Made by a program: the position numbers and the translations under genes. Positions 15,446-22,796 of a stretch of 46,302 bases of DNA are shown here, piece by piece (the first letter of the stretch is position 1; each line of letters opens with the position of its first letter). The notes below the pieces were generated by a model. The model was given only the letters and a program-made list of their open reading frames with translations. It had not been told where the DNA came from and did not search any database. The stretch spans positions 1-46,302 of IMG/VR virus record IMGVR_UViG_3300028840_002513; one strand, written 5' to 3'. This DNA comes from a virus.

Positions 15446-16185
15446 TCATCTATATCCTTGAGAAAATCATTTTCTACTGAAACTTTATCAATACCCAAAT
15501 CATCAATAATGTATTTAATGACTACATCACCATATTTGTTCTCTGATGGATATTTTCCATACTTCTCCAATATAGCTTCAGTAAGTTTCTTGACATTTAT
15601 AATATGATTATCTTCAACTTTCGTTGCAAGAGATTCAATGATATAATTCAACACTTTTTTCTGTTCAACACCAACTTCTACATCATTTTTCTGTTGTGGT
15701 TTCGTGGCAGTTTTTGGTTTGTTATTCTTATTATTTCTGTTGTCCATATCATCAGGGTCATTTACATCATTAATTGCAAACAAACCATTAAGAGCATATT
15801 TCCTTGCATAAGATGAAGCTGAACCAGTTACTTGTGAAGTATCCATCTTAGGTTTAGTTTCTTGCTCTCTTGCATAAGCACTAACTTTAATCGAATTACC
15901 ATCCTGTTTTGGCTCAAATAAACTGACTGTTGCTTTAACATATATTCTGCCACCAACTTCAACTATATCATCTGTAATAGTTAAACAACTTACAGTTTCA
16001 TCCAACAATGGTTTTACACCTTCAAGAATATCTTCACAAGAGCGATAGTAATAATCACCAAACTTATTGTATTGATTCTTTGGTGCTTCAAGATTCTGCT
16101 GAATATATCTTAACTTGTCCCATATATTCATGTTTGACTTGCCAGTATTCTTTCGTGTAGTTTTTTTAGTTTGTTTTGTTGTCAT
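15442..16185 (-). CDS. ERF-family single-strand annealing protein
   Basis: A 247-residue recombinase. After a basic leader come NKFGDYYYRSCEDILEGVKP, a beta region and GSASSYARKYALNGLFAIND, then DVNDPDDMD, the classic ERF signature. An Asn/Lys-rich linker leads to a helical C-terminal domain. It anneals complementary ssDNA, probably with the RecB-like nuclease that begins the operon and with SSB. AAAGGA seven bases before ATG. Confidence 0.92.
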   Translation of the reverse strand: MTTKQTKKTTRKNTGKSNMNIWDKLRYIQQNLEAPKNQYNKFGDYYYRSCEDILEGVKPLLDETVSCLTITDDIVEVGGRIYVKATVSLFEPKQDGNSIKVSAYAREQETKPKMDTSQVTGSASSYARKYALNGLFAINDVNDPDDMDNRNNKNNKPKTATKPQQKNDVEVGVEQKKVLNYIIESLATKVEDNHIINVKKLTEAILEKYGKYPSENKYGDVVIKYIIDDLGIDKVSVENDFLKDIDE

Positions 16186-16205
16186 TTCATTATCCTTTAA
16201 AATAT

Positions 16206-16550
16206 TTATTCGGAATTCTCATTTGGACTCAACACTTTAATTATTTCTTCTAATCCACAATTATTATCATGTCCAGACTCTCTGCTAAAGTTGCAAACAG
16301 GACAAACGTTTCGTCCAGTTGAAAGACTAAATCTTTTGCTCCACTCAAGACGATGAAGTAAAGTTATTGCTTTGTTTAATTTTTTCACAAGATTTTTATT
16401 ATGTTTAAGAATGTTTTTCATTTCTTCTATTACCTGTTCTATTCTTGGTTGTATATCATCTCTGATTTGAATCTTGCAAAGAGATATTTGATTGGCTCGC
16501 CTTGCAGATTTACAATAAATTAAGGAATCTTCTAATAATTTTGTAACCAT
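16206..16550 (-). CDS. Zinc-motif protein between nuclease and ERF
   Basis: A 114-residue protein, mostly helical and basic, with a C-terminal CPVCNFSRESGHDNNCGL motif (C-x2-C...GH-x4-C-x-L) that is common in small phage proteins and probably binds zinc. ATG overlaps the nuclease stop (TAATG). Function unknown; recombination operon context. Confidence 0.65.
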   Translation of the reverse strand: MVTKLLEDSLIYCKSARRANQISLCKIQIRDDIQPRIEQVIEEMKNILKHNKNLVKKLNKAITLLHRLEWSKRFSLSTGRNVCPVCNFSRESGHDNNCGLEEIIKVLSPNENSE

Positions 16551-17476
16551 TAAAATAATTCTCCCTTATTTTTTGGTGCAAAAGGGCAAACACTTCTTAC
16601 TGGACAATAATGTAAGCATCTTGTTTTCTCACCTTTTCGCACTTCTATTTTATACATTTTATCTTTATGCTCATTCATATAATTATGAGCGTCATTTACA
16701 TCTTCAAAAACTCTAACAGCTCTTTTATTATTTCCTTTTTTAACCGCATAAGTAGTTGGTTTTTCCCACTTTTCTTCAGCACTACATTCGCAAGGTTCTT
16801 CCTTATATTTTTGTATTCTCTGCGAGATAAAATTATATTGCTCTTTAGTTTTCCACTGTTTAACAGGCAGTGAAATGAATGGCATCTTTGGATAATTTTT
16901 ATCCCTATATGTTTTAGTTTTTGTCCAGTCTCTTAATATAGCATCAACATATATTTCATTTATTGGAAGCCCATTATCCTGACACATATAATCATATATA
17001 TTTAATTGTTGTATCCATTCTTTTTTCAGCCCATACATAAAAGACCAAACAGAAGTAATTTTAAAGTCTCTAATTATACCAACTTCTCTGAAGTCTATTT
17101 TTCCCCTTATTCTAACTCCATTAATTGTGGACTCAATAGATTTTTCAGCATAATGAGAATCATATAATGTTTTTATATCATCATAATCAATACTATCCAC
17201 ATCACACCCAAAAGGATTTTTATGTGATTCAAGAATTTTATTCATATCCCTCATTATACCTGATTTTTCAAATGCTGAATGAACAGCACTTCCTAAAACC
17301 ATCCACAAAAAATCACTTGCATTTTGCTCTATTGTGTCCCAATGTTTTATCTGCAAGTGTTTTATTAGTGGTGGATTTATGAGTTGTGTTACAGTCAAAT
17401 AATCAGGATTAGGTTTATATAACCCATCTTCAATTAAGCGACAATAAACATCTGGAATATCTTTGATTATTTTCAT
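16550..17476 (-). CDS. RecB/Cas4-like PD-(D/E)XK exonuclease with Cys cluster
   Basis: A 308-residue nuclease. LGSAVHSAFE supplies the RecB-family His, IRGKIDFREVGIIRDFKIT supplies the two acidic residues and D-x-K core, and WIQQLNIYDYMC the Q-x3-Y motif. Cysteines at CECS and CLHYCPVRSVC near the C-terminus could hold an Fe-S cluster, as in Cas4/AddB. A small domain (TYAVKKGNNKRAVRVFED, then A-H-N-Y) sits just before the last cysteines and resembles segments of the giant virion protein. It is the first gene of the operon behind the minus-strand promoter at 17492-17520. AAAGGAAAG precedes ATG. Likely resects DNA for ERF annealing. Confidence 0.88.
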   Translation of the reverse strand: MKIIKDIPDVYCRLIEDGLYKPNPDYLTVTQLINPPLIKHLQIKHWDTIEQNASDFLWMVLGSAVHSAFEKSGIMRDMNKILESHKNPFGCDVDSIDYDDIKTLYDSHYAEKSIESTINGVRIRGKIDFREVGIIRDFKITSVWSFMYGLKKEWIQQLNIYDYMCQDNGLPINEIYVDAILRDWTKTKTYRDKNYPKMPFISLPVKQWKTKEQYNFISQRIQKYKEEPCECSAEEKWEKPTTYAVKKGNNKRAVRVFEDVNDAHNYMNEHKDKMYKIEVRKGEKTRCLHYCPVRSVCPFAPKNKGELF

Positions 17477-17491
17477 TTCTTTCCTTTACTA

Positions 17492-17520
17492 TCTATACGA
17501 ACAAAACTCACATTTGTTCG
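17492..17520 (-). promoter_or_regulatory. Leftward phage promoter with overlapping palindromic operator
   Basis: On the minus strand CGAACA (17520-17515) is separated by 17 bases from TATAGA (17497-17492), with TTCG directly before TATA and A/T tracts upstream. The same box architecture recurs at 17640, 24408 and 24646. Here it also forms a perfect inverted repeat, CGAACAAA and TTTGTTCG about seven bases apart, which could bind a dimeric regulator. It lies just upstream of the RecB-like nuclease and so probably drives the replication operon. Confidence 0.7.
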
Positions 17521-17639
17521 CTAAAAACTAAAAAAATTTAAAAAATTTTAACATTATATTCTGGACAAAAGATTATTGTTTGTTTGTGTTCGTTTCATAA
17601 ATAATTCTTAAAAAAATTTTAAAATATCCAATTTTTTAC

Positions 17640-17669
17640 CGAACAAAAGTAGTGTTTCCTTCGTATCCT
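17640..17669 (+). promoter_or_regulatory. Rightward member of the CGAACA promoter family
   Basis: CGAACA (17640-17645), 18 bases, TATCCT (17664-17669), with TTCG before TATC. It shares ATTTTTTACCGAACAAA with the promoter at 24408. It is divergent from the promoter at 17492-17520, yet all annotated genes to its right are on the minus strand. A ribosome site and short frame follow immediately. It may make a leader or antisense RNA. The 234-nt gap 17477-17710 otherwise holds only A/T tracts and further GAACA/TGTTC half-sites. Confidence 0.55.
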
Positions 17670-17682
17670 ATACAGGAGGTAT

Positions 17683-17739
17683 ATGGTATATTTAACATTG
17701 TTGATAGAATTTATTCTGAAACTAATAACTTACACATAA
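17683..17739 (+). CDS. Possible 18-residue peptide behind rightward promoter
   Basis: ATG at 17683 is preceded by a perfect AGGAGG five to ten bases upstream and ends at TAA 17737-17739 (MVYLTLLIEFILKLITYT, hydrophobic). It overlaps the end of the minus-strand gene at 17711. No conservation evidence is available, so it may be chance or a leader peptide. Confidence 0.3.
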   Translation: MVYLTLLIEFILKLITYT

Positions 17740-17863
17740 AATCTTCAAAGTATGTTGAAATTATATGTTTCTCTTTGTTTCCATCTTCATCATCTATATG
17801 AACTATCACATTATGTTCTTCATCAAATGTTCTTAAATGATTTATCAATTCTTTGACTGTCAT
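17711..17863 (-). CDS. Small conserved phage-type protein (MTVKEL family)
   Basis: Fifty residues from ATG 17863 with GGAGA seven bases upstream; the longer start at 17896 would overlap the neighbour. MTVKELINHLRTFDEEHNVI is the typical opening of small phage proteins of unknown function that have a helix followed by beta-strands ending in a D-D-E-D-G-like turn. Confidence 0.65.
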   Translation of the reverse strand: MTVKELINHLRTFDEEHNVIVHIDDEDGNKEKHIISTYFEDFMCKLLVSE

Positions 17864-17888
17864 AACATTTCTCCGATTATTTGATTTT

Positions 17889-18059
17889 TCAATCATAAGT
17901 TATTTTACTTTTATTTACTAAAACTTCCTGTTTATTATCATCCACCCAAGCAAGCGTTCCTTTTATTTTACATATTGGACATTTATCCTGCATTAATTGA
18001 ACATAACCTTTAAAATTACAATTACAACATTTAACCCAATCTGCTATAATTTCACTCAT
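17889..18059 (-). CDS. Small zinc-ribbon protein
   Basis: A 56-residue frame with CAGGAG just before ATG. WVKCCNCNFKGY and DKCPICKIKG give two C-x2-C knuckles 13-16 residues apart, a compact zinc ribbon. Its end slightly overlaps the possible upstream start of the next gene. First of several Cys-rich small proteins in 17.9-22 kb. Function unknown. Confidence 0.65.
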   Translation of the reverse strand: MSEIIADWVKCCNCNFKGYVQLMQDKCPICKIKGTLAWVDDNKQEVLVNKSKITYD

Positions 18060-18061
18060 GA

Positions 18062-18328
18062 TTACTCCTGATTAATAATATTCTTTTTTAAGTTTTTGTG
18101 AAATCTTTTTAGTGCCTTATTAGATGACATAAAATGTTTACAAACAGGAAGATTTCGTGCTGTTCCAGCGTGTTTGGTTGGTTTTCTGCGAATTGAACCA
18201 AACTGTCTAATGTTTGGATTCATACAAACATATTCATAATGCCCGTGTCTATTAATTCCATTTTTTTGTATCTCTTGTAGGTAGTAATGTTCACAAAACC
18301 AACAATTTAGATAACAATGCTTTTTCAT
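18062..18328 (-). CDS. Cys-rich small protein
   Basis: Eighty-eight residues with six Cys and several His: CYLNCWFCEHYYLQ, HYEYVCMNPN and LPVCKHF. The pattern C-x3-C-x2-C...C...C-x-H suggests a metal site. Basic C-terminus ending NIINQE; those last codons (AATCAGGAG) form the ribosome site of the following gene. A related end and border sequence occurs in the gene upstream at 18338. Function unknown. Confidence 0.6.
   Translation of the reverse strand: MKKHCYLNCWFCEHYYLQEIQKNGINRHGHYEYVCMNPNIRQFGSIRRKPTKHAGTARNLPVCKHFMSSNKALKRFHKNLKKNIINQE
18065..18082 (-). repeat. 18-nt repeat at gene border (also 18341-18358, partly 22134-22150)
   Basis: On the minus strand AATATTATTAATCAGGAG occurs here and at 18341-18358. 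A copy lacking the last base pair (AATCAGGAA) lies near 22134-22151 before the gene at 21836. In the first two it encodes the C-terminal NIINQE and supplies AGGAG for the next gene. It may be a duplicated coupling module or a protein-binding site. Confidence 0.7.
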
Positions 18329-18337
18329 ACTTTAAAT

Positions 18338-18496
18338 TCACTCCTGATTAATAATATTTTCTATAAATGATTCAGCACATTTATCACACTTTCCATCATC
18401 ACAATCGTGAACACATAACATATCTGGACAAGTTGCAATAAAATGTTTCTTTAAATACTCTTTTAATAACTCATTTTCCTTTCTGATGTTTTCCAT
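18338..18496 (-). CDS. Small Cys-rich protein
   Basis: A 52-residue frame. A helical, charged N-terminus (MENIRKENELLKEYLKKHF) is followed by CPDMLCVHDCDDGKCDKC, five Cys in 18 residues, and ends SFIENIINQE. Probably a small metal-binding domain. GGAG lies about 12 bases before ATG. Too short for many gene callers. Its C-terminal NIINQE matches the downstream neighbour. Confidence 0.6.
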   Translation of the reverse strand: MENIRKENELLKEYLKKHFIATCPDMLCVHDCDDGKCDKCAESFIENIINQE

Positions 18497-18515
18497 AAGA
18501 GAATTTACTCCATAA

Positions 18516-18701
18516 TTATTTTTTTCTTTTTACAATTATAATGTTATCTTTCAAGGGACATTCATCATAGCCCAATCCACAACAATAATCATCTAATATT
18601 GTGCATTTACTGACCCAATCAACTGTATATTCTGAGAATTGATATTCTTCATAAAAATAAAAAGGACAATCTATATTAAATTCTACTTCTAATGTTTTCA
18701 T
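18516..18701 (-). CDS. Small Cys-rich protein
   Basis: Sixty-one residues from ATG 18701. An in-frame extension to 18779 would translate through tRNA-His and is rejected. Cys at positions 12, 33, 40, 41 and 48 (IDCPFYFYEE, CTILDDYCCGLGYDECPL) suggest a zinc site of a type seen in short phage proteins. The start is only three bases from the 3' end of the tRNA. Function unknown. Confidence 0.6.
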   Translation of the reverse strand: MKTLEVEFNIDCPFYFYEEYQFSEYTVDWVSKCTILDDYCCGLGYDECPLKDNIIIVKRKK

Positions 18702-18703
18702 AA

Positions 18704-18779
18704 GAGAACTGATGGGGCTCGAACCCATATCCCAAGAACCACAATCTTGTGCTTTATCCATATTTAAGCTACAGTCCAC
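18704..18779 (-). tRNA. tRNA-His (anticodon GTG)
   Basis: Folds by hand into a full cloverleaf. D stem GCTT/AAGC, anticodon stem CAAGA/TCTTG with loop TTGTGGT (anticodon GTG) and T arm ATGGG-TTCGAGC-CCCAT. It has the histidine-specific extra G at -1 facing C73. The acceptor has a T1:T72 mismatch but six other pairs. CCA is not encoded. Co-directional with the leftward block. Confidence 0.85.
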
Positions 18780-18788
18780 ACTAACAAC

Positions 18789-19391
18789 TTACTTGATCAA
18801 ATTTTCAGTAAACCATATATCGTCCTCCAAAGTAAAATGTCTAAACCATAAAAACAAATCTTCACCTAAATCTTTAGGGTTTTTACAAGTATCTTCTCCG
18901 ATATGTTGAATATATGTAACTTTATTCCAAATCCACACATCATTTAATGTTACTATGGGATAATCACCAAAATCTAATGAACTAATCCAGACCAATTTAA
19001 ATGATTTATTTTTATATAGAGTTGGATTATGTTTTTTATAATCATTCAATAAATAAGTGAAATCTATATATTGATGTATATCTTCACAACTAACATCTTT
19101 ATGAATGGTATAAGTAATTCCATCTATGAAATTTAAAATATCTTCCAACATTACATCATATCTTGAAATATATAAATATATCTTTTTATTTAGGTATCTT
19201 TCCCTGATTGATTTTATTAAATAGTAGGTTTGTATTGGGAAATCCATTGGCTCACCACCTGTTAAAATAATTTCATCATACTTTTTAAGACCTTCAAAAT
19301 CTATAGTGTCCAAAGTATTATAAAAATTATTGGCACAGTATGAGCAATTCCTTTTACACTTCTTTGTTATTAATATTCTTGTCTTATTCAT
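18789..19391 (-). CDS. Radical SAM enzyme of unknown specificity
   Basis: About 200 residues from ATG 19391, with GAGGAA about 11 bases upstream; an ATG at 19409 lacks a site and overlaps more of the neighbour. C12-x3-C16-x2-C19 (KKCKRNCSYCANN) binds the 4Fe-4S cluster, and ILTGGEPMDFP (about 43-53) is the GGEP SAM motif. The rest is a short TIM-barrel-like sequence without a recognisable SPASM or auxiliary Cys domain. Candidates include a QueE-like, activase-like or peptide-modifying enzyme; none can be chosen from sequence. It overlaps a peptidase-like gene and is followed by small Cys-rich proteins. Confidence 0.85.
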   Translation of the reverse strand: MNKTRILITKKCKRNCSYCANNFYNTLDTIDFEGLKKYDEIILTGGEPMDFPIQTYYLIKSIRERYLNKKIYLYISRYDVMLEDILNFIDGITYTIHKDVSCEDIHQYIDFTYLLNDYKKHNPTLYKNKSFKLVWISSLDFGDYPIVTLNDVWIWNKVTYIQHIGEDTCKNPKDLGEDLFLWFRHFTLEDDIWFTENLIK

Positions 19392-20484
19392 AGACCATAG
19401 TTTCCTCATTTAATTCAAGCTCTTTTGGTTTATCATTCACATCAAAGAATAATTCTCTACAATCAGGACAAAATAAGACATATATGTTACTTCGGTGTCC
19501 ACAGTTGTAACACTCATAATAATGTTTTTCCTTGCAATAAGTATCTTCCTTACAGGGAACATCTTCTTCACCTAAGTCAATAATATATCCATCTGACTGG
19601 TCAATGTCTCTTTCCAATATTAAATAACAATCAGGGCAGATATACCATTGTTCGTGTCCAACTAATATTAGTCTTGGATGTTTTGTTATAGGTTGTTTGC
19701 AGAACACACAAGTTTGATATGTTGGATTGGTAGAATTATTAACAGTATCACCTTTTAATAAATAGCCAGTCTTATTTTTATTTGTTCGATTATTTAACCA
19801 GTTTCTATCATAATAATCATCATAATGATAATTACCATAATATGAATATTGTTCATCCCTTATAAACTTATCATCTTTATATTTTTTAAAGAATTTTCTA
19901 AACTTATGTATTTGGCCATAAGTAATGGATAAATCTGCTTCACTATTAACACTATGCTCAAACCGAACACCTGTGCCAATATTAGCACAACAAGATTCAG
20001 TTTCCAGAAAGGAAATATCTGAAAAACTTCCCCAGCCCCTGTCTGGATAAAATTCTTTTAATGCATTTTCCCATTCTTTACTTCCACATTGATAGAGCAC
20101 AAAATCACTTCCACGTCTATCAAATTCAACTATCCAGTTATAATTCTTCAGGATATGATGCTGTCCTGTTGAACGACCACTTTCCTCTAAATCTGTTAGC
20201 AATAAATCAGTTTGTAACTCCATAGATAAATTATATGACATCCAACAACCTATTCTATCGTCTATTCCTGAAGCATATAAAGTATTGTCATAAATAGAAT
20301 AAAATTGCGGGGCATGCACAGTATCTAAATGTGCCAATAATAAAATCTTTGAATCTCTGTCAATAAAGATTCGTCTATGCCACAGATTATTGTATTCATA
20401 AACATCTTCCTTAAAATCATTAAAGATAAGATATTTAGCCTCAAACCAATTATAAAGTTTTCTATATTTTTTTCTATTATTCAT
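19384..20484 (-). CDS. M20/M28-like metallopeptidase with C-terminal zinc ribbons
   Basis: A 366-residue protein from ATG 20484 (a TTG at 20493 is also in frame). LLAHLDTVHA (H52, D54), SGIDDRIGCW (D75/D76), TDLEESGRSTG (E100, E101), FDRRGSDFV (D127) and FEHSVNSEADL (H177) follow the metal-ligand order of M20/M28/M42 di-zinc exopeptidases, and the DRRGSD and FSDISFL segments resemble a phage branch of these. From about residue 260, CVFCKQPI...CPDC and CYNCGHRSN...CPDC form two zinc ribbons. Substrate unknown. Overlaps both neighbours, so it is expressed with the radical SAM enzyme. Confidence 0.75.
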   Translation of the reverse strand: MNNRKKYRKLYNWFEAKYLIFNDFKEDVYEYNNLWHRRIFIDRDSKILLLAHLDTVHAPQFYSIYDNTLYASGIDDRIGCWMSYNLSMELQTDLLLTDLEESGRSTGQHHILKNYNWIVEFDRRGSDFVLYQCGSKEWENALKEFYPDRGWGSFSDISFLETESCCANIGTGVRFEHSVNSEADLSITYGQIHKFRKFFKKYKDDKFIRDEQYSYYGNYHYDDYYDRNWLNNRTNKNKTGYLLKGDTVNNSTNPTYQTCVFCKQPITKHPRLILVGHEQWYICPDCYLILERDIDQSDGYIIDLGEEDVPCKEDTYCKEKHYYECYNCGHRSNIYVLFCPDCRELFFDVNDKPKELELNEETMVYE

Positions 20485-21829
20485 TATTGTCAAGACCTAT
20501 ATAATTATTAAGTATAATATTTTGAAATTCTACCTCGGTTGGTTCACAATCACGAGCAACAAATCTTGTAGATTTTACTTGATAATTTTCACTTTTTTCT
20601 TTTTCATCTGTTGATTCCTCTTTTATTTTCTCTTTTTCCTTTTTTTCTTCTTCTTCTTTTTGAACACATTCATGACATTTGGTTGGTTTATCATCATCAT
20701 TATAACTAACGACAATAAATTTTCTTCTTCCCTGAAATAATCCAAGTTTTCCACAAATTGAACATTTTTTACAATATCTATCAACACAGGTATTACATAC
20801 TTTCATTGTTCCAACTATTGTTTTGACACCAGTAATAGGATGATGTAATCTTTCAACTACATAAACTTCAACTGCATCATCCTTTTTTACCCAGTTTCCA
20901 CAATAATCACATGCAGTAAATAATTCTGAAGTGCATCTATCACAATAAAATCTTCCATCTATATGTCTCAAATATCTTGTATCATAAATTTCCCCACAGT
21001 AATTACATTGCTCATAATCAGGAATATCTATTACTCCATTTGTTCTATCTAAAGTAATATCATATCCTGATATGCAATCACTGGACAGATTTAATAAATT
21101 TTTCTTTATATCAACTTTTCCATATATAAATGTATCCATATATGGAACACAACCTTGCTCAAAAGTTAAATTTGAAACAAACATTCTATCTAATGAGTTT
21201 CTTTTATTAAAAGAATAAAATCCTTTCTTTTCTATAAAATCTCTTAAATCTCTGTTGATAGAAGATGCATTATCATATATTCTATCAGCATATTTATGGC
21301 CACAATCCAGTGTCCATAAAATACATCTTGCTTGATTAGTCCCATTTTCTGCACAAATCATTTCTACTTTGTCAGGATTCATTTCATATAATAATGTATA
21401 TTCATAATGGTGATTAGTCATACAAGATTCATTTCCGAAAGCATCTTCATACATACAGCTTATTTCTGAACCATTTATTATATTAAATGATGGTGCTTTA
21501 AATAAATCTCTATCAATTCTGTCTGATATTTTCTTTATTTCAGAGCTTGTTATATGAGTATTAAATAACTTTGAAAGATTTAATTGTCTTGTTAAAAATC
21601 TTGCGGTTGTAAGTCTATATCTTTTTTCTACAAATTTTCCATCTTTATTTTTAGTTTTTCTACTGAAAGATATAAATCCCTTTTTTCTTCCAATTGAATA
21701 TGATGGATTTAATTCTTTTAATCTTTCCACAAAATTAGTCCAACTAAATGCACCACCACAGCTATAAAACTCAGCAGACAAGTGGCTATATATAGCATCA
21801 TAAACTTTTTTATCTTTTGGATGAAACAT
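20477..21829 (-). CDS. Large zinc-ribbon protein of unknown function
   Basis: A 450-residue protein. The first 240 residues form an unknown globular domain with ISCMYEDAFGNESCM, YEMNPDKVEMI and ARCILWTLDCGHKYADRIYD, phrases I associate with uncharacterised phage proteins. From about 275 there are several zinc knuckles (CNYCGEIYDTR, FYCDRCTSE, CDYCGNW, CNTCVDRYCKKCSICG, CHEC), resembling chained LIM-type fingers. A Glu/Lys coiled region of about 30 residues precedes the C-terminus. The ribosome site is weak. Coupled to the peptidase gene by overlap. Confidence 0.7.
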   Translation of the reverse strand: MFHPKDKKVYDAIYSHLSAEFYSCGGAFSWTNFVERLKELNPSYSIGRKKGFISFSRKTKNKDGKFVEKRYRLTTARFLTRQLNLSKLFNTHITSSEIKKISDRIDRDLFKAPSFNIINGSEISCMYEDAFGNESCMTNHHYEYTLLYEMNPDKVEMICAENGTNQARCILWTLDCGHKYADRIYDNASSINRDLRDFIEKKGFYSFNKRNSLDRMFVSNLTFEQGCVPYMDTFIYGKVDIKKNLLNLSSDCISGYDITLDRTNGVIDIPDYEQCNYCGEIYDTRYLRHIDGRFYCDRCTSELFTACDYCGNWVKKDDAVEVYVVERLHHPITGVKTIVGTMKVCNTCVDRYCKKCSICGKLGLFQGRRKFIVVSYNDDDKPTKCHECVQKEEEEKKEKEKIKEESTDEKEKSENYQVKSTRFVARDCEPTEVEFQNIILNNYIGLDNNE

Positions 21830-21835
21830 ACTTAT

Positions 21836-22117
21836 TTAATCCTCTAATTTTATTTTATAATATCCATTTTTCTTATCATATAAATAATAATTATCCCGCC
21901 ACAAATCTTCTGATAAAAGAATCTTTGGGCCACCATTAATAGGTTCTATCTGTCCAGACAATAATGCAATCTGGTAAGCTTTTTTTCTATCTACAAATCT
22001 GCCCTCATTTGTTACAAATCCCTGCACAATAGTTTTGTCCTGCCTTGCCATTTTTTCAAAACATATTGCATGGTGCATTCCTTTAATTAATAATGCTGCA
22101 TGGCTAATTTTTTCCAT
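21836..22117 (-). CDS. Conserved phage protein of unknown function
   Basis: Ninety-three residues. ALLIKGMHHAICFEKM, GFVTNEGRFVDRKKAYQIAL and GQIEPINGGPKILLSEDLW match a widespread small phage family (G-x-x-H-H...GFV...G-R-F-V-D-R-x-x-A...SEDLW). Function unknown. It lies between the big zinc-ribbon gene and tRNA-Glu. The AGGAA site is rather distant, so the start is moderately certain. Confidence 0.75.
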   Translation of the reverse strand: MEKISHAALLIKGMHHAICFEKMARQDKTIVQGFVTNEGRFVDRKKAYQIALLSGQIEPINGGPKILLSEDLWRDNYYLYDKKNGYYKIKLED

Positions 22118-22200
22118 TTAATTTTTTTGCTTTCCTGATTAATAATATTTTCTGTTTTAAATACATTTATTCATTTAAATTGTTTTCAAAAATAAAAAAA

Positions 22201-22274
22201 CAACCCCAGCCGGATTCGAACCGACATTATTGCATTGAGAGTGCAACATCCTATTCCTGTTAGAAGATGGGGTC
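22201..22274 (-). tRNA. tRNA-Glu (anticodon CTC)
   Basis: Cloverleaf by hand: acceptor GACCCCA/TGGGGTT with discriminator G, a D arm like that of bacterial tRNA-Glu, anticodon stem TTGCA/TGCAA with loop CTCTCAA (anticodon CTC), T arm GTCGG-TTCGAAT-CCGGC. CCA not encoded. Reads GAG, a rare-type codon in AT-rich genes. The 98 bases to its right (22275-22372) hold nothing I can identify. Confidence 0.92.
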
Positions 22275-22372
22275 AATAAAAAATATATTAGCAGTATTTA
22301 ATTGTTGTTAAACATAATATTTTATTTCAATCTGCCAATATATTAAATTTTAAAAGAACTGATGTTTATTAA

Positions 22373-22552
22373 TTATTCATTATTTTCTATCAAAATTTCA
22401 GTTTCGTGTTCTAATCCAAAACTATTTCGAGTATTTTCTTTACTTATATTTCCTGTTTTATGTTGCACATATATCCTTACTTCATCCAACGTTTTCATTA
22501 TACAAATCTGGTTTTTTAAAATCTGAATTAATAGTTTTTTTATGATGTTCAT
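22373..22552 (-). CDS. Small unknown protein
   Basis: A 59-residue frame whose ATG is one base after the upstream stop (TAAAATG). Basic, amphipathic N-terminus (MNIIKKLLIQILKNQ) then MKTLDEVRIYVQHKTGNIS and an acidic end. The internal ATG at MKTLDEV is an alternative start. No domain recognised. Confidence 0.5.
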   Translation of the reverse strand: MNIIKKLLIQILKNQICIMKTLDEVRIYVQHKTGNISKENTRNSFGLEHETEILIENNE

Positions 22553-22553
22553 T

Positions 22554-22790
22554 TTATAATTCCATACATTTCATAAGTTTATCTTGTATTTTTTGTGGAT
22601 TAGGACTGTCGTGATATAATTGACATTTAACAAGAAATTCTCTGCGAAAGTGTGAAGCTAATCCACATTCACAAACTTCTTTTATTAAAAACATTTTATC
22701 TGATATTTTTTCACAATCAATTATTTGTTTATTGTCTGTTATAGGCAATAAAAAAACAAGTCCAACTAAATATTTTGGATATTGTCGCAT
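22554..22790 (-). CDS. Small unknown protein with Cys/His
   Basis: Seventy-eight residues, AAGGAAATAAAAAGCA before ATG. Hydrophobic N-terminal stretch (YLVGLVFLLPI) then DCEKISDKM, VCECGLASHFRR and KCQLYHD, which could form a metal site. The N-terminal hydrophobic part is short for a membrane anchor. Function unknown. Confidence 0.55.
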   Translation of the reverse strand: MRQYPKYLVGLVFLLPITDNKQIIDCEKISDKMFLIKEVCECGLASHFRREFLVKCQLYHDSPNPQKIQDKLMKCMEL

Positions 22791-22796
22791 TGCTTT

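Noticed and set aside
18789-20484. A firm call of a RiPP biosynthetic cluster for the radical SAM/peptidase pair
   Set aside because: No precursor leader pattern, recognition domain, SPASM domain or exporter was seen; kept only as a speculative finding.
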